Assembly (NCBI GenBank): GCA_023387295.1
Contig: JAEWIG010000378.1
Coordinates: 1-10,611 of the forward strand
Reading direction: 5' to 3'
From: Bacillota bacterium
GTDB lineage: Bacteria; Bacillota; Bacilli; Bacillales; Cytobacillaceae
Length of the DNA: 10,611 nucleotides
Below the pieces are notes generated by a model. It made no database searches, was not told where the DNA came from, and worked only from the letters and a program-made list of their open reading frames with translations. Shown here piece after piece: positions 1-7,054 of this stretch; position 1 is the stretch's first letter; each line of letters begins with the position of its first letter. The position numbers and the translations under genes are program-made.

Positions 1-388
1 CGTCGGTACCGTCTGTTCCTGGGGTTGGAGGAATGATAGAAGCAAGCAGCTGACCGCTTTTAACAGAAGGGATTTTTAAAACATTCCGAAAATTAAATTT
101 CTCTCTGCTTTCTGTTTTGTCTGTGCGGACTTCATTTACTAAGTAGGCATCAACACCGTTTTTCATAGGTGATCCTTCAGCAATCACAATTGGAAAATTC
201 ATCGAATGAGCGTTCTCACAAATTTTTGCAACTAAATCATTCTTAAGTCCATAGGTAATCTTTTCTTTTTTTAGAAAGGTTGTTAATTCATTAACAGAGA
301 CGGAGAATTCTTGGTCAATGTTTTTTAGAGAATCTAGTTTTGCAGACATACGATCTTTAGAAATGCTAATTCGAAAATGCTCTTCCAC
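1..388 (-). CDS. FapA/DUF342 family protein, N-terminal part (gene runs off the left edge)
   Basis: This is a partial gene of 129 complete codons that is still open at the left edge. I start it at a GTG (386-388) because a good ribosome site, AAGAGGGG (396-403), lies 7 nt upstream. The protein begins VEEHFRISISKDRMSAKL and reaches a segment ending IIPPTPGTDGTD. A Pro/Gly-rich stretch ending in GTD, after a short alpha/beta N-terminal region, is typical of DUF342 proteins (FapA, flagellar assembly protein A), whose later part is a beta-helix followed by a coiled coil; that part is outside the window. It starts 28 nt after the sigD stop and is probably co-transcribed with it. In Vibrio, FapA affects flagellar assembly and polar localisation, but its role in Bacillaceae is not settled. 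Family assignment rests on the N-terminus and position only, so it is likely but not certain. Confidence 0.72.
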   Translation of the reverse strand, partial: MEEHFRISISKDRMSAKLDSLKNIDQEFSVSVNELTTFLKKEKITYGLKNDLVAKICENAHSMNFPIVIAEGSPMKNGVDAYLVNEVRTDKTESREKFNFRNVLKIPSVKSGQLLASIIPPTPGTDGTD

Positions 389-395
389 CTTACAT

Positions 396-403
396 CCCCT
401 CTT
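396..403 (-). promoter_or_regulatory. Ribosome binding site that fixes the GTG start of the FapA-like gene
   Basis: AAGAGGGG lies 7 nt before the GTG at 386-388. An ATG directly abutting this site is followed at once by TAA, so it cannot be the start. No other start in the correct frame has a comparable site. Confidence 0.6.
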
Positions 404-416
404 TTCCAATTATCAT

Positions 417-1178
417 CTACACTACTTTTTCTAAGGCATGTCTTAATTTAAAAATTGCTTTTGAATGAATTTGTGAAATTCTAGAAGTTGATAGATTCAT
501 AACTTGTCCAATTTCCGTAAGAGTTAGCTCTTCCTTATAAAATAAGCTAATAACTAGCTGCTCTTTATCATTTAATTGTGAAATCATCTCAATCATCTCG
601 CGGATTAATTCATCTTTCGCTATTTTCTCATCTGGAATATCCACACGTTCATCTTTAATAACAAATGAGTGCCCCTCTTTATCATCCTGCTCATTTTGTT
701 TTTCGTCAATCGAAAGAATATTAGCAAAGAAATGTTCATTCATGACTGATTGTACTTCTTCTTCACTCATATTAACCTCATTTGAAATTTCTTGAATGGA
801 TGCATTTCGCATTAATTTTTGCTCCAGCTTTTCAATCGCGGCATCAATTCTTTTTGCTTTTTCTCTCGTATTTCGAGGTAACCAATCCTCTTTTCTTAAT
901 CCGTCTAATATCGCACCACGAATTCGAAAAGACGCATAGGTATCGAACTTTAAATCACGTGTTGGGTCAAATTTTTCTAATGCATCATATAGCCCCACTA
1001 ATCCGAGACTACGCAAATCGTCTCTTGAAACATTTCTCGGAAGATTTACCGCTATTCGCTGAACATGGTAACTTACAAGTGGCATGTACTTTCTCACAAG
1101 AAAGTCTCCCGCTTGAGCCTCACGCGAGTCGACCCAATTTTGCCAATATAATTGTTCCTCAAGCGCTTGCTGTGCCAT
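417..1178 (-). CDS. sigD: RNA polymerase sigma factor SigD (sigma-28/FliA family)
   Basis: Flagellar sigma factor that directs transcription of flagellin, motor, chemotaxis receptor and autolysin genes, and is held inactive by the anti-sigma factor FlgM until the hook is complete. The 253-aa protein matches the usual ~254 aa. Region 2 (about residues 50-102) contains GLYDALEKFDPTRDLKFDTY and RIRGAILDGLRKEDWLPR, nearly identical to Bacillus SigD. Region 3 spans about 105-155. Region 4 (about 200-245) ends in the helix-turn-helix LTLTEIGQVMNLSTSRISQI. I chose the ATG at 1176-1178, which lies 6 nt after AGGAGG; a TTG at 1191-1193 in the same frame lies before that site, and an ATG at 1182-1184 abuts it directly. 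The gene sits 139 nt after cheD, the longest gap in the window, with a terminator-like hairpin between them. Its TAG stop precedes the FapA-like gene by 28 nt. Confidence 0.97.
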   Translation of the reverse strand: MAQQALEEQLYWQNWVDSREAQAGDFLVRKYMPLVSYHVQRIAVNLPRNVSRDDLRSLGLVGLYDALEKFDPTRDLKFDTYASFRIRGAILDGLRKEDWLPRNTREKAKRIDAAIEKLEQKLMRNASIQEISNEVNMSEEEVQSVMNEHFFANILSIDEKQNEQDDKEGHSFVIKDERVDIPDEKIAKDELIREMIEMISQLNDKEQLVISLFYKEELTLTEIGQVMNLSTSRISQIHSKAIFKLRHALEKVV

Positions 1179-1184
1179 AGCCAT

Positions 1185-1190
1185 CCTCCT
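1185..1190 (-). promoter_or_regulatory. sigD ribosome binding site (decides the start)
   Basis: A perfect AGGAGG. The downstream ATGGCTATG offers two in-frame ATGs, at 0 and 6 nt from the site. The 6-nt spacing makes the second ATG (1176-1178) the better start. Confidence 0.8.
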
Positions 1191-1266
1191 CAAATGTTAA
1201 TCTAATCATTGGATGAACTTTAAAATAATTTATTAATAATACATAGTAGCTATTTTCTAAAGGAAA

Positions 1267-1298
1267 AATCAGCTCTTTCTTACTGAAAAAAGCTGATT
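1267..1298 (-). terminator. Terminator-like hairpin between cheD and sigD
   Basis: On the minus strand AATCAGCT (1291-1298) pairs perfectly with AGCTGATT (1267-1274). Five further inner pairs, two of them G-U, extend this to a 13-bp stem around a 6-nt loop (CAGTAA). The 3' arm runs into TTTTTCCTTT. The hairpin begins 19 nt after the cheD stop. This has the form of an intrinsic terminator, but the stem is AU-rich and the U-tract is broken by CC, so it may only partly terminate transcription into sigD. On the plus strand there is no following T-run. Confidence 0.55.
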
Positions 1299-1317
1299 CA
1301 TTTAATTGAGAAAGCGT

Positions 1318-1815
1318 TTATATTTCTTGAATCCCTTTGTTAACTGTTCTAATTTGTAATACGGATGTTTGTGGATTAAATTCAATTGTTCTTCCACTGC
1401 TTCCACCAACATCCTCAGCAACAATCCCAATTCTTAATGCAGCAAGTTCTGCTTTCACAGCTTCAACATTTCTAGGACCAATACGCATCATGTCATTAGA
1501 ACTTGAAAACTGAAACATTTGCGCTCCACCAGCAATTTTCGCTTTTAATGAATAGGATCTTGCACCGTTTTGAATTAACTTAGCTGCTAAATCCTTAACA
1601 GCTGTGTCTGCAAACTTCGCAATATTTACCATCCCTGCTTTTGCTAAAGAGGAATCAGGAAGCATAACATGAGCCAGTCCTGCAATTTCTTTTCCTTGAT
1701 CATAAATGACCACACCAACACATGAACCTAATCCAGATGTTCTAATATTGCTTGGTGCCTTTACAATATCCATTTCTGCAATTCCAACTTTAATAATTTC
1801 TTTCGTCTCAATCAT
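1318..1815 (-). CDS. cheD: Chemotaxis protein CheD, chemoreceptor glutamine deamidase
   Basis: Deamidates specific glutamines on methyl-accepting receptors and, in Bacillus, binds CheC and stimulates its CheY-P phosphatase activity. The 165-aa length matches B. subtilis CheD (about 166 aa). The catalytic triad known from Thermotoga CheD is present with the same spacing: Thr26, Cys32 in the GLGSCVGV motif, and His49 in AHVMLPDS. A later GGAQMF segment is also typical of the family. The ATG overlaps the end of cheC by 8 nt, and AGGGG (1825-1829) lies 9 nt upstream, so the two partners are likely translationally coupled. A terminator-like hairpin follows the stop. Confidence 0.97.
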   Translation of the reverse strand: MIETKEIIKVGIAEMDIVKAPSNIRTSGLGSCVGVVIYDQGKEIAGLAHVMLPDSSLAKAGMVNIAKFADTAVKDLAAKLIQNGARSYSLKAKIAGGAQMFQFSSSNDMMRIGPRNVEAVKAELAALRIGIVAEDVGGSSGRTIEFNPQTSVLQIRTVNKGIQEI

Positions 1816-2449
1816 TACTTGAAACCCCTAAGGCTTTAAAAATGATATCAAAAGATGATGGGTCTGGTAGTAAGAAAAAATGCCCCTTAACACTTTCTAA
1901 AACCATATTTTCATCTTCATTCAATGCGGTATCTATTACAATTGCATAATCACTTACTTGTGACAATTCAATTAATCCATAGCTGATAATTGCACCTACC
2001 ATGTCAATACATAGAGCGGGCACAGATGGATATAAGGAAAGATTCGTGAAATCTGATAATGAAGAAAGATAAGAGCCAGAAAGAATATTCCCAAGCTCTT
2101 GTAATGCTGACAATCCTAACTCATTATATGGCGGAGACTGCAGGCTGAAGCTTTCATCTCCAAGCATATCTTGGATGAATTTTTCCGCCTGACCGATCGG
2201 CAAAAGAAAAAACATACTTCCTGGCGCATCTCCTTCAATTCTCAAAAATACGCCTGCTACAACATTTTCTGTACCTCCAGCCATATTCATCATTTCATCA
2301 AACGAAACGATTCTAACATCAGGTACCTTCATATCTATTTTTTTATTTAGTAGTTTTGATAATGCCGTTGCTGCATTACCTGCACCAATATTTCCGACTT
2401 CCTTTAAAATATCGAGTTGGATAGATGAAATTTTGCTAATAAAATCCAT
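1808..2449 (-). CDS. cheC: Chemotaxis protein CheC, CheY-P phosphatase
   Basis: CYX-family phosphatase that removes phosphate from CheY and takes part in CheC-CheD-CheY adaptation feedback. The 213-aa protein carries two copies of the active-site pattern D/S-x3-E-x2-N-x22-P. The first is Asp13-Glu17-Asn20-Pro43 (in DILKEVGNIGAGNAATAL). The second is Ser114-Glu118-Asn121-Pro144 (in SALQELGNILSG). Both copies match exactly, so both sites look competent. The ATG lies 2 nt after the cheW stop; its ribosome site GAAGGA (2455-2460) is inside the end of cheW at 5-nt spacing. The 3' end overlaps cheD by 8 nt. Confidence 0.97.
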   Translation of the reverse strand: MDFISKISSIQLDILKEVGNIGAGNAATALSKLLNKKIDMKVPDVRIVSFDEMMNMAGGTENVVAGVFLRIEGDAPGSMFFLLPIGQAEKFIQDMLGDESFSLQSPPYNELGLSALQELGNILSGSYLSSLSDFTNLSLYPSVPALCIDMVGAIISYGLIELSQVSDYAIVIDTALNEDENMVLESVKGHFFLLPDPSSFDIIFKALGVSSND

Positions 2450-2451
2450 GT

Positions 2452-2922
2452 TTATCCTTCAATTCCTTGTTTACTTAATTTATCTTCAATATTTAGGATT
2501 TTCTCTAGGTCAATAAGGATTAATAATCGTTTACCGATTTTGGCAACACCATTTATATATTCCGCTTCTTCAACGCCTACAACTTCAGGTGTTGGTTCAA
2601 TAGAAGCTGTAGGAATATCTATAACATCATTTGCTGAGTCTACAATAAAGCCTACTTCTAGATTATTAAGTCCAACAATAATGACACGAGTACTATCAGA
2701 ATATTCTTCTTCGTTTAGGTTAAATCTGCTTCTTAGATCAATAATTGGTGTAATGACCCCTCGTAGATTTATTACCCCCTTCACGAATTTTTCCGTGCGA
2801 GGCACTCTCGTAATATGCTCAACCTTTTCGATTCCTTGAACTTGGTGAACAGGGATTGCATATTCTTTATTTGCTAATTGAAAAACAATAAATTTAATAT
2901 CTGAAGCTATTGTATTCGTCAT
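2452..2922 (-). CDS. cheW: Chemotaxis adaptor protein CheW
   Basis: Cytoplasmic scaffold that links the CheA P5 domain to the signalling tips of chemoreceptors. The 156-aa protein is a single CheW domain of the same length as B. subtilis CheW. The conserved core VKGVINLRGVITPIIDLR (about residues 47-64) and the DVIDIP segment are present. The start ATG is preceded by AAGGAG (2932-2937) at 9-nt spacing. It starts 25 nt after cheA, the kinase it binds, and is followed by cheC after 2 nt. Confidence 0.97.
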   Translation of the reverse strand: MTNTIASDIKFIVFQLANKEYAIPVHQVQGIEKVEHITRVPRTEKFVKGVINLRGVITPIIDLRSRFNLNEEEYSDSTRVIIVGLNNLEVGFIVDSANDVIDIPTASIEPTPEVVGVEEAEYINGVAKIGKRLLILIDLEKILNIEDKLSKQGIEG

Positions 2923-2947
2923 GCTGGATCACTCCTTTTTAGCATTA

Positions 2948-5008
2948 TCAATTGATTAAAGCATTGCAGTCGACAATTAATGCCACTTGACCGTCCCCGA
3001 GTATTGTAGCCCCAGATATAGCAAATACATTTGTTAAGTAATTTCCTAATGACTTCAATACAACTTCTTGCTGACCAATAAAGGAATCTACTACAAGCCC
3101 TGCCATTTTATCTCCTTTTCTAACAATGACAACGGAGTAAAACTCATCCTCTTCCCCTGTTCCAGGTACTTCAAAGATTTCTTTCAAGAATAAAAGTGGA
3201 ACGACTTTTCCTCTAAAATCAATAACTCTTTGATTGTGAGCGTTTAAAATGTCCTCTCGTTTAACAATTGCTGTTTCGATAATGGAAGATAAAGGGATGG
3301 CGAATTTTTCTTGTTCAATTTCCGTAAGCATGACAGAAATAATTGATAATGTCAGTGGTAATTGAATAGAGAAAATCGAACCCTGTCCAAGTTTTGAATC
3401 GATTGAGATAGAGCCTCCCAATGATTCAATTGTGCTTTTAACAACATCTAAGCCAACCCCACGTCCTGAAACGTCTGAAATCTTTTCTGCGGTTGAAAAA
3501 CCAGATGCAAGAATCAACTCATAAACTTGTTTATCTGTTAATGCTGCAGCCGTTTGTTCAGTAACAATTCCATTACTCAAGGCCTTAGCCAAAACTTTTT
3601 CCCTATTTATACCCGCACCGTCATCTTCAATTTCAATGAAGACATGGTTGCCACTATGATAGGCTTTAAGAACAACTGTTCCTTCTTCGTTTTTGCCATT
3701 TGCTTTCCTAACTTCAGGTGTTTCAACACCGTGGTCTAAAGCATTTCTTATTAAATGAACAAGCGGATCGCCGATTTCGTCGATAACGGTACGATCTAAT
3801 TCGGTTTCAGCCCCAATGATTTCAAGTGCAATCTTCTTGTTCAGATCGCGAGCTAACTGACGCACCATGCGTGGGAAGCGGTTAAAGACTGTTTCAACCG
3901 GTACCATACGCATATTGAGAATAATATTTTGTAAGTCACCCGTTACCCTTGACATCCGTTCTACTGTTTCATGTAATTCTTGATTATTTAAATCTCGAGA
4001 AATTTGTTCCAAACGACCACGATCAATGACTAATTCTTCGAATAAGTTCATAAGGATATCTAAGCGTTCAATATTAACTCGGATTGTCTTGTTCGTTACC
4101 TGCTTAGATGAAGTCGATGATTTTTTCTCTACTTGTTCACTAGCTTTGTCTTTTTCTTGGACTTCATTTTTAGCTGTGATAGCTTTGTTAGCAACTGCTT
4201 GATCAACTTTCTCATTTTCACTTTGACGAAGCTCTTCTAAAGAAAGTTTAGTTACCTCAACTCTATCAACCTCAGATACTTTCATTACTTTTTTCTGTAT
4301 ATCATCATTAGATTCTTTAGAAACTATCGTAACTGTAAACTGATTGTCAAATTGTTCCTCTTCTAGTTGTTCAACAGATGGATTAGCTTTAATGACCTCA
4401 CCTGTTTTTTCTAAAATTTCGAAGACCATAAATACTCTTGCTGCCTTTAATAAACAGTCATCTCTTAATGAGACAGTTACCTCGTAAACCTCAAAGCCCT
4501 GCTCTTTTGATTGCTGCAAAACAGTGTATTCAAATTCATCATAATTGCTTTTCATTTTCACTACTGGAGCAGTTTCTACCACCGTAGTAGCTGCAACCTC
4601 AGCCTTAGCAGAAGCAAGAGTTGGACTTTCACCTTTTTCAATTAACAATAATTTCTCAACGACTTCAGAAACATCTCGTTTTCCATCGCCACCATCTGCG
4701 ATGGATTGTACCATTGCCTCAAGATCATCAACAGCAAGAAATACGACATCTAGTATTTCTGGATTGAATGTAATCTTATGGTTTCTAATTGCATCAAGCA
4801 CATTCTCCATTTTATGAGTAAGATTAGCTAAATCTTCGTAACCCATAGTTGCGGACATACCTTTTAATGTATGTGCAGAACGGAAAATTTCGTTAACAAT
4901 CGCAATATTATCCGGGTTTTTTTCTAATTCAAGAAGCTGCTCATTACATGATTGCAAATGTTCTTTACTCTCTTCAATAAATACTTCTAAATACTGATTC
5001 ATATCCAT
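2948..5008 (-). CDS. cheA: Chemotaxis histidine kinase CheA
   Basis: Receptor-coupled kinase that autophosphorylates on a histidine and passes the phosphate to CheY and CheB. The 686-aa protein shows all five domains. P1 (about 1-105) has phospho-acceptor His46 in AHTLKGMSATMGY. P2 (about 155-255) binds response regulators. A Lys/Glu/Ser-rich linker spans about 260-303. P3 dimerisation is about 305-370. The P4 ATPase has the N box HLIRNALDHG (418-427), G1 DDGAGI (462-467) and G2 GRGVGL (515-520). P5, CheW-like, covers about 555-686. I start at the ATG reading MDMNQYLEVFIEES, which matches the known Bacillus N-terminus and lies 10 nt after GAGGGG. A GTG three codons upstream (5015-5017) is in frame but only 1 nt from that site. 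It follows cheB after a 63-nt spacer. Confidence 0.97.
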   Translation of the reverse strand: MDMNQYLEVFIEESKEHLQSCNEQLLELEKNPDNIAIVNEIFRSAHTLKGMSATMGYEDLANLTHKMENVLDAIRNHKITFNPEILDVVFLAVDDLEAMVQSIADGGDGKRDVSEVVEKLLLIEKGESPTLASAKAEVAATTVVETAPVVKMKSNYDEFEYTVLQQSKEQGFEVYEVTVSLRDDCLLKAARVFMVFEILEKTGEVIKANPSVEQLEEEQFDNQFTVTIVSKESNDDIQKKVMKVSEVDRVEVTKLSLEELRQSENEKVDQAVANKAITAKNEVQEKDKASEQVEKKSSTSSKQVTNKTIRVNIERLDILMNLFEELVIDRGRLEQISRDLNNQELHETVERMSRVTGDLQNIILNMRMVPVETVFNRFPRMVRQLARDLNKKIALEIIGAETELDRTVIDEIGDPLVHLIRNALDHGVETPEVRKANGKNEEGTVVLKAYHSGNHVFIEIEDDGAGINREKVLAKALSNGIVTEQTAAALTDKQVYELILASGFSTAEKISDVSGRGVGLDVVKSTIESLGGSISIDSKLGQGSIFSIQLPLTLSIISVMLTEIEQEKFAIPLSSIIETAIVKREDILNAHNQRVIDFRGKVVPLLFLKEIFEVPGTGEEDEFYSVVIVRKGDKMAGLVVDSFIGQQEVVLKSLGNYLTNVFAISGATILGDGQVALIVDCNALIN

Positions 5009-5018
5009 GAGTTTCACA

Positions 5019-5024
5019 CCCCTC
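5019..5024 (-). promoter_or_regulatory. cheA ribosome binding site
   Basis: GAGGGG lies 10 nt before the ATG chosen for cheA. The alternative in-frame GTG at 5015-5017 would leave only 1 nt, too close for initiation. Confidence 0.6.
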
Positions 5025-5027
5025 GGT

Positions 5028-5062
5028 AATCAAATTCGGATTGACGATAGAAAATCAAATTC
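5028..5062. repeat. 10-bp direct repeat in the cheB-cheA spacer
   Basis: AATCAAATTC occurs at 5028-5037 and again at 5053-5062, 25 bp apart start to start, inside the 63-nt non-coding gap between cheB and cheA. The repeat itself is visible; any regulatory role is unknown and it could be chance in AT-rich DNA. Confidence 0.5.
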
Positions 5063-5071
5063 ACCTTAAAG

Positions 5072-6163
5072 CTAAACATATTTCATTATGGATCTTGCTA
5101 TATTATCAACATCTTGAATTTCATCGATTAATCTTGTTTCAATGGCAGCCTTTGGCATCCCATATACAATCGATGTTTCCTTGGACTCAGCAATGGCCCT
5201 TACATTACCATGTTTCTTTAATGTAATAAGACCATTTGACCCGTCAGAACCCATTCCAGTCATGATGACGGCAACTTTTATGTAATTCCTTACTTCACTT
5301 ACCGATTCAAACATCACATCAACGGAAGGTCTATGACCATTTCTCGCCTCAGTTTGATCCAGTTGTATTATTATGTCCTTACTCATTTGCTTTACCTTTA
5401 GATGATAGCCACCAGGAGCAATGTACGCTGTTCCCTTTTGAACAGATTCACCATCTTCAGCTTCTTTAACCTTTATTTCACAAAGAGAATTCAAGCGAAC
5501 TGCCAAAGATTTTGTAAAACCAGCTGGCATATGTTGCACAATTAGAAGTCCTGCATCAATATTTGCCGGTATCTTTGTAAGCACCGATTGAAGTGCTCGA
5601 GGCCCCCCAGTTGATGTTCCAATGCATACAAGCTTATTCATTTTATTCTTTCCTTCAAAAACTATAGGACTGGAAGATTTCTCTAGTTCCATTTTACTAT
5701 AACTTTCATCATGTTTAATAGTTAAATTTCGATCCGTAGATAAATTAATCAATTGCTTCGTACTAACTTTGCTAGCGGAAAGGATTTTATTAACAAGATC
5801 GTCCTTTATTTTATGTAAATCAAGTGAAATGGCACCTGAAGGTTTTGCAATAAAATCAATGGCACCATATTGGATTGCCGTTAATGTATTATTTGCCCCT
5901 TCGTTTGTTGTGCTAGAAAGCATGACCACTGGAACTGGGTGATTCTTCATAATATATTTCAAAGCATCTAAGCCATTTAGCACAGGCATTTCAACATCCA
6001 TCGTAATAACATCCGGTTTTAGTTCTGCTAGCTTTTTAATTCCGTCTTGTCCGTTTCTAGCTGTACCAATTACTTCAATCCGAGGGTCTTCTGATAAAAA
6101 ATCAGAAATTAGCTTTCTCATAAAGGCTGAATCATCAACTACAAGCACAGTAATTTTCTTCAT
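5072..6163 (-). CDS. cheB: Chemotaxis response regulator protein-glutamate methylesterase CheB
   Basis: Removes methyl groups from receptor glutamates (and can deamidate glutamines) after phosphorylation by CheA. The 363-aa protein has a receiver domain (about 1-120) with acidic pocket Asp10-Asp11, phospho-acceptor Asp56 in TMDVEMP and conserved Lys107 in AKPS. A linker of about 50 residues follows. The methylesterase domain (about 175-363) has Ser184 in IGTSTGGP, His211 in VQHMPAGFT and Asp307 in TGMGSDG, the expected catalytic triad. The ATG lies 5 nt after AGGAG (6169-6173), which overlaps the flhG stop, so the gene is closely coupled to flhG. Placement directly after flhG is the usual Bacillus arrangement. 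Confidence 0.97.
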   Translation of the reverse strand: MKKITVLVVDDSAFMRKLISDFLSEDPRIEVIGTARNGQDGIKKLAELKPDVITMDVEMPVLNGLDALKYIMKNHPVPVVMLSSTTNEGANNTLTAIQYGAIDFIAKPSGAISLDLHKIKDDLVNKILSASKVSTKQLINLSTDRNLTIKHDESYSKMELEKSSSPIVFEGKNKMNKLVCIGTSTGGPRALQSVLTKIPANIDAGLLIVQHMPAGFTKSLAVRLNSLCEIKVKEAEDGESVQKGTAYIAPGGYHLKVKQMSKDIIIQLDQTEARNGHRPSVDVMFESVSEVRNYIKVAVIMTGMGSDGSNGLITLKKHGNVRAIAESKETSIVYGMPKAAIETRLIDEIQDVDNIARSIMKYV

Positions 6164-6171
6164 ACTGACTC

Positions 6172-7053
6172 CTACCTTTCGAAGAGAAATTGCTTTAACT
6201 TTGAGATAAAGCGAGAGCTCGATGCGGTTGGCTTTTCATTGAATTGTCTCTGCTCGTACCGTTCTCTTATTTCTTTTATTGCCTTTGATGCAGGTGCTTT
6301 GTCATTAAAAAGAATGAACGGCGTCTGCCTTCTTACCGCCTGCTGAATGATCCGGTCATCAGGAACAGCTCCTAAATGAACAGAGTCTCTCCCGAGAAAA
6401 TTCTTCATAACATTTGAGATTCTTGAATATGTTTGTAGCCCTTCCTTTTCTGTTTGAATACGATTTACAATGATATAAAAAGGAATGCTATCATCCATAA
6501 TGTGAATATGCTTCATCATTCCATATGCATCTGTCATCGATGTTGGTTCTGGAGTCGTAATAACGATAATTTCTTGAACAGAAAGGATAAATTTCAATGT
6601 TCCTTCTGTAACCCCAGCACCCATATCAAAAATTACATAGTCGTATTCTTCAAACAGACTAGATAGGTCATGTGTGAATTTTTCAACAAGTTTATCGTCA
6701 AGTCCAACTAATTGATTAAGTCCAGAGCCTCCTGCGATATACTTAAGCCCATTTGGCCCTGACATGATCGTCTCTTTTAGTGAGACCTTTCCATCAAAAA
6801 AATCAACTATTGAATATTCTGATGACTTCCCCATTAAAATATCTAGGTTACCCATTCCCATATCCATATCAAACAGCAATACCTTATGTCCTTTTTGGAG
6901 CAGTGAAATTGAAAAGCTGAGAGAAATATTTGATTTCCCAACTCCTCCTTTTCCACTTACAACAGCTAATGTTCTAGGGGGCTTTATATTTACCTGTCGA
7001 TCATTTCCAGTCATGCTGAGTTTTAACCGTAAATCTTCTGCCTGGTCCTTCAT
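6172..7053 (-). CDS. flhG: MinD-like ATPase FlhG (YlxH), flagellar number regulator
   Basis: ParA/MinD-family ATPase that works with FlhF to control flagellar number and placement and interacts with C-ring proteins. At 293 aa it is close to the usual ~298. The N-terminus MKDQAEDLRLKL carries the DQAxxLR motif known to stimulate the FlhF GTPase. The deviant Walker A GKGGVGKS is at 34-41 with signature Lys35, and FDMDMGMGN (about 61-69) is the Walker A' region. VIFDMGAG is the Walker B segment. The C-terminal ISKLKQFLFER is a plausible amphipathic membrane-targeting helix of the MinD type. I start at the ATG 1 nt after the flhF stop, with GGGG (7063-7066) 9 nt upstream. An ATG 26 codons earlier would overlap flhF heavily and place the DQA motif internally. 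Confidence 0.94.
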   Translation of the reverse strand: MKDQAEDLRLKLSMTGNDRQVNIKPPRTLAVVSGKGGVGKSNISLSFSISLLQKGHKVLLFDMDMGMGNLDILMGKSSEYSIVDFFDGKVSLKETIMSGPNGLKYIAGGSGLNQLVGLDDKLVEKFTHDLSSLFEEYDYVIFDMGAGVTEGTLKFILSVQEIIVITTPEPTSMTDAYGMMKHIHIMDDSIPFYIIVNRIQTEKEGLQTYSRISNVMKNFLGRDSVHLGAVPDDRIIQQAVRRQTPFILFNDKAPASKAIKEIRERYEQRQFNEKPTASSSRFISKLKQFLFER

Positions 7054-7054
7054 C

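Noticed and set aside
390..416. An 8-codon mini-frame (MIIGKEGM then stop) whose ATG abuts the sigD stop
   Set aside because: It has the shape of a coupling leader for the FapA-like gene, but it is too short to separate from chance in this AT-rich junction, and the gene has its own good ribosome site.
782..1180. A 132-codon open frame on the plus strand, opposite sigD
   Set aside because: Entirely antisense to the conserved sigD gene and without recognisable domain content.
1179..1266. Possible sigD promoter, based on a TATTAT near the middle of the spacer
   Set aside because: The hexamer 17 nt upstream does not resemble TTGACA, there is no extended -10 TGn, and no SigD-type GCCGATAT is present. 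In DNA this AT-rich a lone -10-like box is expected by chance.
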